Positions 1 to 8,491 of a stretch of DNA of 64,000 nucleotides are shown piece after piece. Within the stretch, counting starts at the first letter, position 1; each line of letters opens with the position of its first letter. A program made the translations under genes and the position numbers. The notes beneath the pieces were generated by a model. It worked only from the letters and a program-made list of their open reading frames with translations. It was not told where the DNA came from and searched no databases. The stretch comes from Neobacillus niacini (GTDB lineage Bacteria; Bacillota; Bacilli; Bacillales; Cytobacillaceae). The stretch spans positions 1,806,001 to 1,870,000 of the forward strand of contig NZ_JAUSZN010000001.1 in the NCBI RefSeq assembly GCF_030817595.1. Direction: 5' to 3'.

Positions 1-853
1 TTCGATACATCTCTGTCACGGAAACTCCTGCTTCCACCAGCATTTTATTCCACTCAGCAGTCTTTATTTCATCATATTCGGTTGAGATCGTACCATCCTC
101 TCTTTCTTCAATCGCTGTGAGTGAACGTAACACCTCTTTCCCCTTTTCAACAGGATGAAAACGCCAAATGATTCGTTCGCGATTGGATAACAAGTTATCG
201 ACTGTATCGGTCGTAATGACAGTTCCTCTAGAAATGATCGCCACTCGATCACATAATAACTGAATTTCACTTAAAAGATGGCTGGAAACCAGAACGCTTA
301 GTCCTTCCTCTTCGGCAAGAAACCGGATAAATTCACGCATTTCTCTGATTCCAGCAGGATCTAGTCCATTCGTAGGTTCATCAAGGATTAATACCTTAGG
401 TCTTCCCAAAAGGGCCTGTGCAATCCCGAGTCTCTGCCTCATTCCTAAGGAATAGGTTTTAACTTTATCATGAATTCGGTCTCTTAAACCTACCAGTTCA
501 GTGACCTCACTGATTCTCTCTTCACCAATGCCATCAAGCATATGTGCAAAATGGAGCAGATTATCATAACCAGACAAATACGGATATAATTCAGGGTTTT
601 CAACGATACAACCAAGATGCTTCATTGCTTCCTCAAAGTGATCGACAATATTAAAGCCTCCAATTTGAATACTTCCGGATGTTGGTTTAATTAATCCCAC
701 CAGCATTCTGATAGTTGTCGTTTTACCAGCGCCATTGGGACCTAGGAAACCAAATACCTCGCCTTCCTTTAACTCAAAACTTATTCCTTTAATGATTTCT
801 TTTTTGCCAATTACTTTTTTTAAATTATGTACAGATAACGTAATATTCTCCAT
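1..853 (-). CDS. ABC transporter ATP-binding protein (3' end outside window)
   Basis: This is the ATPase subunit of an ABC exporter of the BcrA/drug-efflux type, which would energise a separate membrane permease. Reading inward from an ATG at 853, the Walker A GPNGAGKTT lies near residues 38-46, the signature TYSLGMRQR near residue 132 and Walker B VLILDEPTNGLDP shortly after, followed by the SSHLL H-loop. The C-terminus runs off the left edge, so only about 284 codons are visible. An AAGGAG site sits 9 bases before the ATG. It follows the SGNH hydrolase gene by 13 bases and is probably co-transcribed with it; the permease is expected just outside the window. The substrate cannot be deduced. 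Confidence 0.9.
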   Translation of the reverse strand, partial: MENITLSVHNLKKVIGKKEIIKGISFELKEGEVFGFLGPNGAGKTTTIRMLVGLIKPTSGSIQIGGFNIVDHFEEAMKHLGCIVENPELYPYLSGYDNLLHFAHMLDGIGEERISEVTELVGLRDRIHDKVKTYSLGMRQRLGIAQALLGRPKVLILDEPTNGLDPAGIREMREFIRFLAEEEGLSVLVSSHLLSEIQLLCDRVAIISRGTVITTDTVDNLLSNRERIIWRFHPVEKGKEVLRSLTAIEEREDGTISTEYDEIKTAEWNKMLVEAGVSVTEMYR

Positions 854-866
854 ATGGCTGGTCTCC

Positions 867-1643
867 TTACCAGGTTAGCAATGAAGCCACTCGTTCAGCA
901 ATTAAACGGTACCCTTTTGTATTCGGATGGAACTTGTCAGTATAAAGGTAATCATTTACCCTCAACTCAAAAAGATCAAATGTTGGTACAAAAACGATTT
1001 TTGGAAAAGCTGCACTTAATTCTGCACTTTGATAGTTCCAGTGACGAACGACTGCAGACATCTCTTTCCCCTGCTCTAACTCACTAAAGGGATTATATAA
1101 ACCGATAAAGAAGACATTAGCTTCACTATTGCTTGCACGAATCTGTTGAAAAATAAAATTCATATTCTTCAGGAATTTTTTCTCAATATCCTCAATATCA
1201 GCATTTTCAAATTCAAGTAAGCCTTGTCCGCCTCTGAACAAATCATTGCCGCCCATTGTTACTAAAATCATATCTGCGCTTTGCAGCTGCCGCTTCACTT
1301 CGGTCTGCTGAATCTGCTCTTTAAGTTGGCCGGATTCTTGACCACTTATGCCAAGATTCGTCAGCCTAACATCCTGCTTTGATTTTTCCTTTATTTCATC
1401 CAGAAGGTAACCTACGTAACCTTTTCCTGTCTCGTCACCTGTACCTCTTGTTAGGGAATCACCTATTGCCACAATATGTAATCCATCTTTTTTCTCTGTT
1501 TTCCTTTCTACATTGGTTTTCTCTTGGATCTTATCAGGCTTGCCTGCATAATATTCAGTTACAGCCCATCCAAGTCCAACCAGCCAGAGGAGGCAAAAAA
1601 TTACTGATATCAAGGTTACAGATTTTATGACATTTTTATTCAT
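867..1643 (-). CDS. SGNH/GDSL-family lipase or esterase, membrane-anchored
   Basis: A 258-residue SGNH hydrolase, predicted to be an extracellular ester hydrolase. Residues 8-30 form an uncleaved signal-anchor helix, followed by a charged linker (residues 35-54). The family blocks are visible: GDSL at 61-64 with the nucleophile Ser63, GGND at 131-134 (block III) and DKFH at 236-239, giving the catalytic Asp and His. The length and arrangement match the YpmR-type lipases of Bacillus, but orthology is not certain. An AAAGGATG site precedes the ATG. It is first in a likely operon with the ABC ATPase 13 bases downstream; a link between export and ester hydrolysis is only inferred from this spacing. 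Confidence 0.85.
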   Translation of the reverse strand: MNKNVIKSVTLISVIFCLLWLVGLGWAVTEYYAGKPDKIQEKTNVERKTEKKDGLHIVAIGDSLTRGTGDETGKGYVGYLLDEIKEKSKQDVRLTNLGISGQESGQLKEQIQQTEVKRQLQSADMILVTMGGNDLFRGGQGLLEFENADIEDIEKKFLKNMNFIFQQIRASNSEANVFFIGLYNPFSELEQGKEMSAVVRHWNYQSAELSAAFPKIVFVPTFDLFELRVNDYLYTDKFHPNTKGYRLIAERVASLLTW

Positions 1644-1719
1644 ATAGCTTCATCCTTTCTGGCTATTTCTACCTTTTATTTAATCACAATTACTGAATGA
1701 ATCAAACTTTCAAGACAGA

Positions 1720-1750
1720 AAAAAACCGATTTCCTAAACGGAAACCGGTT
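1720..1750 (-). terminator. Terminator of hmp
   Basis: On the minus strand the stem AACCGGTTTCC pairs with GGAAATCGGTT around a 6-base loop and is followed by a run of T. The stem includes the last codons and stop of hmp. Confidence 0.75.
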
Positions 1751-2975
1751 CTTCCTTCACACTTTCTTCTAAACTGCCTTTTGGTCCAAAGAATTCATAA
1801 TGAATTCTCTCTTCCGCAACTCCTAAGTTCTTTAAAGAATTATTGATTGATTTCATAAATGGCACAGGACCACAGAAATAGAAGTCTGCATCTAAAGTTG
1901 GAATGTTATTGACAAGCCAGTCTTGAGTCACATATCCTTCAACATCAAAGCTATTGTTCTGACGGTCTTCTTCTGTTGGTGAATCATAAAAGAAAAATGA
2001 GTTTACATTGTCCAGAGCAGATAGTGAGTCAACTTCCCCTCTCAATGCATGAACATTACCATTAGCTGCTGCGTGAATAAATGTTACGTTTCTTTCCGGC
2101 TGAACTTCAACCACTGTTTTTAACATACTCAACATTGGAGTTAATCCAACACCACCGCTTAATAACACAACAGGTGTATTTTTTTCAGTATCAAGAACAA
2201 AATCTCCTGCTGGAGCACTTACCTTTAGGATTTCTCCCTCGGTAACAGTGTCATGAAGATAATTTGAAACCATTCCGTCGGGATATGCTGTACCTGCTTC
2301 ACGTTTTACGCTAATACGGTAATAATCTTTACCGGGTGTATCGGATAGACTATATTGACGAATATGTGTAAATTCCTCACCCTGGATTTCAAGTTTAATA
2401 CTAATATACTGACCTGGAAGGAAATGAGCAATTTCTTTATTATCCTCAGGCTTTAGGTAGAACGATGTAATTACATCGCTTTCTTTCACTTTCCTGTCGA
2501 CAATAAAGCTTCGGAAACCATCCCAACCCCCTTGTTGTGAGGAAGCTTCTTCATACATTTCTGCCTCAACACTGATAAAGGCATCAGCAATGACGTTATA
2601 TGCCTTTCCCCATGCGTCAATGATTTCATCAGTTGCCGCGTCACCTAGAACATCCTTAATAGCTAATAACAGGTGCTTTCCTACAATCGGATAATGTTCG
2701 GCTTTAATTCCAAGACTTCTGTGCTTATGAGCAATTTGTTTCACCACAGGTAGGATCGCTTCAAGATTATCAATATATTGTGCTGCAGCATAAACCGTAC
2801 CAGCAAGTGCTTTTTGTTGTCTTCCTTGTTTTTGGTTTGCATGGTTAAAGATATTTAATAGTTCTGGATGGTTACCAAACATCATTTGATAAAAACGTGT
2901 GGTAATGGCTTCACCGTGTTTTTCCAGAACGGGAACCGTTGATTTAATGATTTCAATTGTATTGCTCTCTAACAA
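1734..2975 (-). CDS. hmp: Flavohemoglobin, nitric oxide dioxygenase
   Basis: Converts NO and O2 to nitrate with NAD(P)H, protecting the cytoplasm from nitrosative stress. The globin domain (about 1-140) carries B10 Tyr29 and proximal His85; the FAD domain follows with RQYSLSD, and the NAD domain has the GGVGLTP nucleotide loop and the CGPVPFM motif near the C-terminus. I choose the TTG at 2975 (413 residues): an AAGGAG lies 8 bases upstream, while the in-frame GTG at 2984 overlaps that site. This start also puts Tyr29 and His85 at the numbers used for E. coli Hmp and gives the family N-terminus [11 protein letters not shown]. It is monocistronic with its own terminator and an Fnr-type promoter. 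Confidence 0.97.
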   Translation of the reverse strand: MLESNTIEIIKSTVPVLEKHGEAITTRFYQMMFGNHPELLNIFNHANQKQGRQQKALAGTVYAAAQYIDNLEAILPVVKQIAHKHRSLGIKAEHYPIVGKHLLLAIKDVLGDAATDEIIDAWGKAYNVIADAFISVEAEMYEEASSQQGGWDGFRSFIVDRKVKESDVITSFYLKPEDNKEIAHFLPGQYISIKLEIQGEEFTHIRQYSLSDTPGKDYYRISVKREAGTAYPDGMVSNYLHDTVTEGEILKVSAPAGDFVLDTEKNTPVVLLSGGVGLTPMLSMLKTVVEVQPERNVTFIHAAANGNVHALRGEVDSLSALDNVNSFFFYDSPTEEDRQNNSFDVEGYVTQDWLVNNIPTLDADFYFCGPVPFMKSINNSLKNLGVAEERIHYEFFGPKGSLEESVKEEPVSV

Positions 2976-2997
2976 GACTATCACTCCTTATGTAGTT

Positions 2998-3058
2998 ATC
3001 ACTGTTTATATAGTGATTATATGAGAAAACACACTTAGAGTAAGTGATGCAAATCACA
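2998..3058 (-). promoter_or_regulatory. hmp promoter with Fnr-type site and operator-like dyad
   Basis: On the minus strand TGTGA-N6-TCACT (3058 to 3043) exactly fits the Fnr consensus described for Bacillus. A TATAAT -10 lies at 3021-3016, so transcription would start near 3009 and the Fnr-type site is centred at about -41.5, the class II activator position. A second element, ATCACT-N8-AGTGAT (2998-3017), is an inverted repeat that overlaps the -10 and the start point and could bind a repressor. No good -35 is seen, as expected for an activated promoter. Confidence 0.7.
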
Positions 3059-3060
3059 CA

Positions 3061-3535
3061 CTATTAAATCTGGTTAATAAGAACTAGAACTTCATTATCA
3101 CAGCCACAAAAAAACTCCCTCTCTTTTAGTTAATATGACTTGTCCTTAATCGAGTATCTAGCAAAAGTAAAATAACCGGAAATTTTCCGGTTAAATGCAA
3201 AATGGAGCTCATTTCGGGGTAAATAAGCGGAAGTTTTCCGCTTAATCAAAGCAGAATCGCCCATTTTCGAATTTTCCAAGCCAATAGGCGGAATATCTCC
3301 GTCTATTTAAGCTGTTTTTATTACTAGTTACTAAATAAGCGGAATTCCTCCGCTTATTTATCAATCAAATGCTTAACCTAAATTCTCAACCGGTAAGCCC
3401 GGACCCTATTGAACCTAGATGTGGGAATAAGCAGCTTCATATCGACCAGCTTATAAAGATCAATATTGTAATATGAATACATCCGAATACGGAACCATTT
3501 ACATTAGCTTACTGGTACTCTGACTGATTCTTTGA
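3061..3535. other. Gene-free stretch upstream of hmp
   Basis: No supportable coding sequence is seen on either strand. The stretch holds four palindromic repeats (3173-3360, listed separately). The part from 3361 to 3535 has no recognisable signal and may be decayed sequence. Confidence 0.5.
3173..3360. repeat. Cluster of four GCGGA-N-TCCGC palindromes
   Basis: Four short dyads of the form TAAGCGGAA-n-TTCCGCTTA occur at 3173-3193, 3224-3244, 3285-3305 and 3332-3360. The first is a CCGG variant. Their centres are spaced 51, 61 and 51 bases apart, and the spacers are not similar to one another. The arms are conserved while the central bases vary, which suggests maintained hairpin or protein-binding capacity. 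Confidence 0.75.
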
Positions 3536-4096
3536 TTAAATAGTTTTGGAATAAACACACTCATCTACTATTTCTTTTCCATCAGCCGAAATAGCATAGT
3601 TTTTTAAAATGCCATCTAATGTGAATCCTAATCTTTCTGGGATCGCCTTACTCCTTACGTTATTAAAGTCACATCGGATTTCAACTCGCTTAGCGTTTAG
3701 TTCCTTAAAAGCAAAATTGGTTATTGCCTCTGCTGCTTCGGTCATATACCCTTTGCCTTGATGGCGTGTATCAATCCAATAACCGATTTCAAACCTTGGA
3801 ATGTCCCATTTAATTCTATGTAAGCCGGAAGATCCAATAAATTCACCTGTATCTTTCTTGTAGAGATGTAATCGTAAGTCTTCTCGGGTTAGAAACTTGG
3901 CATGTGCATCACGCATGTTTGCTTCCATATCTTCCACCGTTTGAGTTTTATGAGCCCAAGGCATCCATTGTTTCAATTCATTCAATGAAGCTTGAACTGC
4001 GTCATAGACTGCTATGCCATCTCCTGGCAAAGGTTTACGGATTAACAATCTTTCTGTCTCGAACTCTTCTGGAAACTCTAGTAAAATCGGATTCAT
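3536..4096 (-). CDS. GNAT-family N-acetyltransferase (RimJ/RimL-like)
   Basis: A 186-residue acetyl-CoA-dependent transferase of the RimJ/RimL group, which acetylate protein N-termini or small amines; the acceptor here is unknown. The N-terminus has the family ETERLLIRKP strand, and the acetyl-CoA loop is in the H-Q-G-K-G-Y segment near residue 113, followed by ERLGFTLDG near the C-terminus. An AGGGGGAG site lies before the ATG. It is closely similar, and identical in length, to the gene at 4418-4978, so the two are tandem duplicates now separated by a short spacer. Confidence 0.88.
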   Translation of the reverse strand: MNPILLEFPEEFETERLLIRKPLPGDGIAVYDAVQASLNELKQWMPWAHKTQTVEDMEANMRDAHAKFLTREDLRLHLYKKDTGEFIGSSGLHRIKWDIPRFEIGYWIDTRHQGKGYMTEAAEAITNFAFKELNAKRVEIRCDFNNVRSKAIPERLGFTLDGILKNYAISADGKEIVDECVYSKTI

Positions 4097-4151
4097 TTTT
4101 TTCTCCCCCTTTAAAAAAATATTTCAACAAACTAATTGTATAGCAAATTAA

Positions 4152-4364
4152 TTAAAGTATCCCCTTGGATTTAACTTCGGTTAGCCATATAGGAAATTCA
4201 TTTAGGAGATTGTTATACAATTCTTCATCTAAAACTTTTTCAATATCTTTAATATGAAAAAAATTAGCGTTGTCTATGAATCGTCCTTCCATAATTATAC
4301 TATATTGCATAAATATACGTATAAATTGGTTATGTAGTTTCCTATAATACTTTAATAAAAACAA
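4152..4364 (-). CDS. Doubtful small ORF between the two acetyltransferases
   Basis: An open frame of up to 70 codons whose first codons fall in the T-tract of the terminator of the upstream gene, so the full-length form is unlikely to be translated. A shorter form from the ATG at the residue 25 position would give a 46-residue acidic peptide, but no ribosome binding site precedes it. The C-terminal half has protein-like composition and may be the tail of a decayed gene. I do not recognise a family. Confidence 0.2.
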   Translation of the reverse strand: MFLLKYYRKLHNQFIRIFMQYSIIMEGRFIDNANFFHIKDIEKVLDEELYNNLLNEFPIWLTEVKSKGIL

Positions 4365-4403
4365 AAAAAGAGTTTTCCAGAACTTAAACTCCCGGAAAAC
4401 TCT
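4363..4403 (-). terminator. Terminator of the 4418-4978 acetyltransferase
   Basis: Perfect 10-bp stem AGAGTTTTCC/GGAAAACTCT followed on the minus strand by seven T residues. Confidence 0.9.
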
Positions 4404-4417
4404 CTAATTTAATAGTA

Positions 4418-4978
4418 TTATTTCGTTTTTGCAAAAACGCAGGTATCTCTCGGTTCCTTACTTTCGACAGATATACCTTCATTTTTTAAGATTCCCTCAA
4501 GGGTAAAACCTAATTTTTCTGGAACGGCTCGACTTTTGGTATTTCGTGAATCACAACGAATCTCAACACGTTTAGCATTAAGTTCGATAAAGGCAAATTT
4601 CGTAATGGCTTCCGTCGATTCCGTTATATATCCTCTCCCAGAAAAACGAGTATCAATCCAATAGCCGATCTCAAACTTTGGTATATCCCAATTAATTCTA
4701 TGAAGCCCTGATGAACCAATAAATTCACCGGTTACCTTATTGAATAGATGTAATCTTAGATCTTCACGGGTCATAAACTTTGCAATACTTTCTCTTATAT
4801 TCGCTTCAACATCTTGCGCTGTTTGATTCATATGAGCAAATGGCATCCACGGTTTTAGTTCATTCAATGACGCTTGTATTGCTTCATATACATATTTTCC
4901 GTCACCAGGCAAAGGCTTGCGGAATAGTAATCTTTCAGTAGTAAACTCCTCTGGAAATTCTAGTAATAATGGTTTCAC
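4418..4978 (-). CDS. GNAT-family N-acetyltransferase, paralog of 3536-4096
   Basis: Second copy of the RimJ/RimL-like acetyltransferase, also 186 residues when started at the GTG at 4978. That start has GGGGGAG 6 bases upstream and gives an N-terminus (MKPLLLEFPEEF) aligned with MNPILLEFPEEF of the other copy; the longer frame from 5005 lacks such support. The acetyl-CoA loop is R-F-S-G-R-G-Y, and ETEKLGF becomes PEKLGFTLEG near the C-terminus. The acceptor is unknown. The copies differ mostly in the acceptor-side segments and the C-terminus, which hints at diverged substrates. It has its own terminator. Confidence 0.88.
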   Translation of the reverse strand: MKPLLLEFPEEFTTERLLFRKPLPGDGKYVYEAIQASLNELKPWMPFAHMNQTAQDVEANIRESIAKFMTREDLRLHLFNKVTGEFIGSSGLHRINWDIPKFEIGYWIDTRFSGRGYITESTEAITKFAFIELNAKRVEIRCDSRNTKSRAVPEKLGFTLEGILKNEGISVESKEPRDTCVFAKTK

Positions 4979-5040
4979 GTTATCTCCCCCTTTATTGGTT
5001 ATCATGAGGACCGTTTTCAGTTTTCTATTTCGACTTTGGG

Positions 5041-5410
5041 TCTCATGAACCCTTCATGACCACCACTTTTCCATTTTCCCTTGGATTTTTGGCCTCATGA
5101 ACCCTTCATGATGACAACTTTTCCATTTTCCCTTGGATTTTTGGCCTCATGAACCCTCATGACGACCACTTTTCCATTTTCCCTTGGATTTTTGGCCTCA
5201 TGAACCCTTCATGACATCAACTTTTTTATTTTCCCTTTCACTTTGTACCTCATGAACCCTTCATTACGACCACTTTTCCAGTTCCCCTTGGATTTTGGGC
5301 CTCATGAACCCTTCATGACGACCACTTTTTCGATTTCCCTTTCGTTTTGGGCCTCATGAACCATTCATGAAGCCCATCTTTCAATTTCCCTTTCATTTTG
5401 GGCTTCATGA
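5041..5410. repeat. 52-bp tandem repeat array, seven copies plus a partial one
   Basis: Units start with (C)CTCATGAACCC at about 5041, 5093, 5145, 5196, 5248, 5300 and 5352, with a partial unit at 5403. Each carries the dyad TCATGAA-ccc-TTCATGA and a conserved tail (CTTTTCCATTTTCCC). The period of 52 is not a multiple of three and no frame stays open through the array. The array fills the whole space between the proS terminator and the acetyltransferase gene. Confidence 0.93.
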
Positions 5411-5420
5411 AGATTAATAA

Positions 5421-5444
5421 AGACTCTTCCAATAGGAAGAGTCT
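5421..5444 (-). terminator. Hairpin terminator of proS
   Basis: Perfect stem AGACTCTTCC/GGAAGAGTCT with a 4-base loop, followed on the minus strand by TTTATTAATCTT. The T-run is short, so termination may be partial. Confidence 0.7.
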
Positions 5445-5455
5445 CCACGAACTAA

Positions 5456-6886
5456 TTAATATGCTTTTGCCCAATAAACCATTTTGTCTGCTTCTTTGCC
5501 ACAGCATACACAAGTAGATGAAACCTGTTCTTGTTCAAAAGGAATACATCTTGAAGTTGCCGTTGTTTCTTCTTTGATTTTCTCCTCACACGCAAGTTCA
5601 CCGCACCACATAGCTTTAATGAAGCCTGGCTTCGCTTCAAGCTTTTCCTTTAATTCAGGAAGAGTTACAGCTACAGATGTTCTTTCTTCACGGTGCGTCA
5701 AAGCTTTATTATATAAATTCGATTGAATATCATCGAGTAATTCCACAAGCTTAGTTTCTAATTGATCTAAAGGAACAAATACTTTTTCTAATGTATCCCT
5801 TCTTACCAACACCACTTGCTTGTTTTCAATGTCTTTTGGTCCAACTTCTAAGCGAACTGGAATTCCCTTCATTTCGTATTCGTTGAATTTCCAGCCTGGC
5901 TTTTTATCGCTAGCATCAATATCAACACGCGCAACGCCGGATAATGACTTCTTCAAATCATAAGCGAAATCAAGTACGCCTTCCTTATGCTGTGCAATTG
6001 GAACTATCATAACTTGAGTTGGCGCAGCTTTTGGTGGAATCACTAGACCACGGTCGTCACCATGAACCATGATTAAAGCTCCAATGATTCTTGTTGTAAA
6101 GCCCCATGATGTTTGGTGTACATACTGAAGCTTTCCTTCTTTATCGGTATATTGGATATTGAATGCTTCCGCGAAACCTGTACCAAAGTGGTGAGATGTA
6201 CCGGATTGAAGTGCCTTACCATCATGCATTAAGCTTTCAATTGTAAAAGTAGCTTTTGCACCAGCAAATTTTTCTTTTTCCGTCTTCTGACCTTTTACTA
6301 CTGGAATCGCAAGAATCTCTTCACAAATCGCTGCATATACATTCAGCATTTTGATGGTTTCTTCCATTGCTTCTTCATCAGTCGCATGTGCAGTGTGACC
6401 TTCCTGCCATAAAAACTCTAATGTACGTAAGAATGGACGAGTCGTTTTTTCCCAGCGGACTACGTTTGCCCATTGATTATAAAGCTTTGGTAAATCCCTG
6501 TATGAATGAATGATATTGCTGTAATGCTCACAGAAAAGTACTTCAGATGTCGGGCGCACAACTAAACGTTCAGCAAGCTCTTCAGAACCGCCATGTGTAA
6601 CCCATGCCACTTCAGGTGCAAAGCCTTCAACATGATCCTTTTCTTTTTGGAGTAAGCTTTCAGGGATAAATAATGGCATATAGACATTTTCATGTCCTGT
6701 TTCTTTGATACGGCGATCTAATTCATTTTTAATATTATCCCAAAGTGCATACCCATAAGGGCGGATGATCATCGATCCGCGTACACTTGAATAATCAATT
6801 AAGTCTGCTTTTGTTACTACATCTGTATACCACTGGGCGAAATCCTCGTCCATACTGGTAACGTCTTTTACAAATTCCTTAGCCAT
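5456..6886 (-). CDS. proS: Prolyl-tRNA synthetase, archaeal/eukaryotic-type short form
   Basis: Charges tRNA-Pro with proline. At 476 residues it lacks the editing insertion of the usual bacterial enzyme and belongs to the archaeal-like (ProS2) type found in some Bacillus. Visible are the class II motif 2 region [15 protein letters not shown], the [10 protein letters not shown] motif 3 region, the anticodon-binding domain, and a C-terminal zinc-type domain with CGELAC and CVCCG ending in a terminal Tyr. I start at ATG 6886 because GAGGTG lies 6 bases upstream; the GTG at 6895 is inside that site. It is preceded by a T-box leader, so expression should follow uncharged tRNA-Pro. A second, bacterial-type ProRS may exist elsewhere. 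Confidence 0.96.
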   Translation of the reverse strand: MAKEFVKDVTSMDEDFAQWYTDVVTKADLIDYSSVRGSMIIRPYGYALWDNIKNELDRRIKETGHENVYMPLFIPESLLQKEKDHVEGFAPEVAWVTHGGSEELAERLVVRPTSEVLFCEHYSNIIHSYRDLPKLYNQWANVVRWEKTTRPFLRTLEFLWQEGHTAHATDEEAMEETIKMLNVYAAICEEILAIPVVKGQKTEKEKFAGAKATFTIESLMHDGKALQSGTSHHFGTGFAEAFNIQYTDKEGKLQYVHQTSWGFTTRIIGALIMVHGDDRGLVIPPKAAPTQVMIVPIAQHKEGVLDFAYDLKKSLSGVARVDIDASDKKPGWKFNEYEMKGIPVRLEVGPKDIENKQVVLVRRDTLEKVFVPLDQLETKLVELLDDIQSNLYNKALTHREERTSVAVTLPELKEKLEAKPGFIKAMWCGELACEEKIKEETTATSRCIPFEQEQVSSTCVCCGKEADKMVYWAKAY

Positions 6887-6915
6887 TTTTGACACCTCAT
6901 TATTTTTTTAAATAT

Positions 6916-7162
6916 AAAAAGGCCTTGGCCCCAAAAAGGGACCAAGACCTGGCGATACCACCCTAAATTCATAAAGCAAATGCTTTATACTCTCGACATG
7001 ATAACGGATTTTATCCGCATGTATCTTCAAAAAAGAATCCGATACAGAACTCCGAGGCAGGTTCAAATGTCTGTCTTAAGAAACCTTCCACCAATGGTTT
7101 CCTCTCTTTGTAAGACACCTTACATTTTACTAATCCTCATCACAGTTTCAAATAGTATTTTT
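6916..7162 (-). promoter_or_regulatory. Proline-specific T-box leader of proS
   Basis: The T-box sequence AGGGTGGTATCGCC is at 6964-6951 on the minus strand; UGGU fits a tRNA ending in ACCA. It is followed by the terminator stem AGGTCTTGGTCCC/GGGGCCAAGGCCT (6950-6920) and a T-run. In stem I the segment GAA-CCU-G (7064-7058) offers CCU, a proline codon, as specifier (7061-7059). The T-box differs from the usual GNACCGCG by a C-to-U change. Confidence 0.9.
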
Positions 7163-7168
7163 GAAAAA

Positions 7169-7197
7169 ATTATATATTTCAAATACGCAAATGTCAA
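7169..7197 (-). promoter_or_regulatory. Sigma-A promoter of the proS T-box transcript
   Basis: Consensus TTGACA at 7197-7192 and consensus TATAAT at 7174-7169 on the minus strand with a 17-base spacer, placing the start of the leader near 7162. Confidence 0.88.
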
Positions 7198-7290
7198 ATA
7201 TTATTATGGAAACATATTCTGATTACATTCCTACTTGCTTTATTTCATGCTTGGATTTCGGTTACAATTAGGAAGAATGAGGTGATATCC

Positions 7291-7440
7291 TTGAAAAAGG
7301 AAGAAACAAATGAGATTGATCAGGAAGAAGAAGAAAAACGATACTTACTAGACCTTATGAAAATGCAAAATGAAGCTTTAAAAAGAATCTATAAAAACAC
7401 CATAGATAATGAAAAAAATATTAATCCTAAAGAACGTTAA
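7291..7440 (+). CDS. Small hypothetical acidic/basic protein, 49 residues
   Basis: A TTG-initiated frame with AGGTGAT 5 bases upstream encodes a 49-residue, highly charged peptide (KKEETNEIDQEEEEKRYLL at the start, NINPKER at the end), predicted to be a single amphipathic helix without a membrane segment. It lies alone between the divergent proS leader and the cupredoxin gene. The ribosome binding site and codon use support translation; I do not recognise a family. Confidence 0.55.
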   Translation: MKKEETNEIDQEEEEKRYLLDLMKMQNEALKRIYKNTIDNEKNINPKER

Positions 7441-7573
7441 GCACGTCTTTTATTATTTCCGCAAGAGTTTTCATTAAACGTTCATAAACTACACCGAAAT
7501 GACAATCTTTATTTTAATTATTGCATTTATAATGTACATATATTGTTTATTAATAGTTAGAGGAGATAGTTAG

Positions 7574-8452
7574 ATGTATCTATTATCGATTTTCACAATA
7601 GTTTTGATGGCTTTATTGACTGGATATTCAATTTTCCTGTTACATTGGAAGAAACATAAACTAGCCAAACTTTCAGGTACGATGGTCGTCACCGTCCTGA
7701 CAATGATGGGTGGCCTTTTATCCGGTTACATCAGTGGAATACTTTCGGGAGAATTATTTTTTCCAGTTGGCTTAGCCGTCTTAATCGGTTTTGTCCTAGG
7801 TTTTATAGCAGGTCAGCCTGTTGGGATTTTAGCGATATTATGTGGATCGGTTTCCGGTATCATAAGTGGAATTATTGGTGCCCTTCTTGGTGCAATTCTC
7901 CAGTTCGATAACCCAACAATCATGCTTGGGATATTGCTAGGCTTGTATATTATTATTCTTAGTCTAGTTATTTTATTTATCATCGTTGATACAAATGGTA
8001 AGCTTTCACTTGATACGCAAGGGATTTCACCGTTTAATATTTTTTCAGCAGGACTTGTTCTCATTGCATTGTTTTTATTTTTATACAGTAGTGATTTTGT
8101 AAAGATTCCTGGTGAGGCCGAAGCATCTCAATTACAGGAGACAAATACTCCTCCAACAAAATCAGAACTAGATATAACAGATAAAACTAATCCTAAAATT
8201 GACATGATGGTAACGCCGACTGGCTATTCGCCTAATGTAATTAAAGTAAAAAAAGGGGTACCAGTGGAATTAAACATTACAAATCCAGGTGACAATAGCT
8301 GTTTTTCAACCTTTATGATGCCAGATTTCAACTTAAATAATGTAAATCTAAAGGCCGGTACAACCAATTTAACTTTTACCACTGACAAAGAAGGGGAATA
8401 TACCTTTACTTGTGGGATGAAAATGTTTAAAGGAACTGTCATTGTTGAGTAA
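7574..8452 (+). CDS. Multi-pass membrane protein with C-terminal cupredoxin domain
   Basis: 292 residues. About six hydrophobic, glycine-rich segments occupy residues 1-180, one of them followed by a short extracellular-type linker (about 183-210), and then a cupredoxin-like domain (about 210-292). That domain has the TPTGYSPNVIKVKKG strand and, in place of His ligands, a Cys at about 244 and a C-terminal CGMKM cluster. This Cys/Cys-x-Met-x-Met set resembles the cupredoxin modules attached to copper or silver transporters, so copper binding outside the membrane is inferred. An AGAGGAGATAG region precedes the ATG. It is a single gene with a terminator shared with the convergent MMPL gene. Confidence 0.8.
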   Translation: MYLLSIFTIVLMALLTGYSIFLLHWKKHKLAKLSGTMVVTVLTMMGGLLSGYISGILSGELFFPVGLAVLIGFVLGFIAGQPVGILAILCGSVSGIISGIIGALLGAILQFDNPTIMLGILLGLYIIILSLVILFIIVDTNGKLSLDTQGISPFNIFSAGLVLIALFLFLYSSDFVKIPGEAEASQLQETNTPPTKSELDITDKTNPKIDMMVTPTGYSPNVIKVKKGVPVELNITNPGDNSCFSTFMMPDFNLNNVNLKAGTTNLTFTTDKEGEYTFTCGMKMFKGTVIVE

Positions 8453-8458
8453 AAAGAA

Positions 8459-8489
8459 AGCACGCTGAAATTCTTCAGCGTGCTGCTTT
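8459..8489. terminator. Bidirectional terminator
   Basis: Perfect 11-bp stem AGCACGCTGAA/TTCAGCGTGCT at 8459-8469 and 8474-8484 between the convergent cupredoxin and MMPL genes. A short T-run follows on the plus strand; A-rich sequence supplies the T-run for the minus strand. Confidence 0.88.
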
Positions 8490-8491
8490 TG

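Noticed and set aside
5041..5410. CRISPR array
   Set aside because: The units repeat along their entire 52 bases without unique spacers, and no cas genes are present.
6980..7222. An 80-codon ORF on the plus strand
   Set aside because: It lies within the minus-strand T-box leader and has no ribosome binding site.
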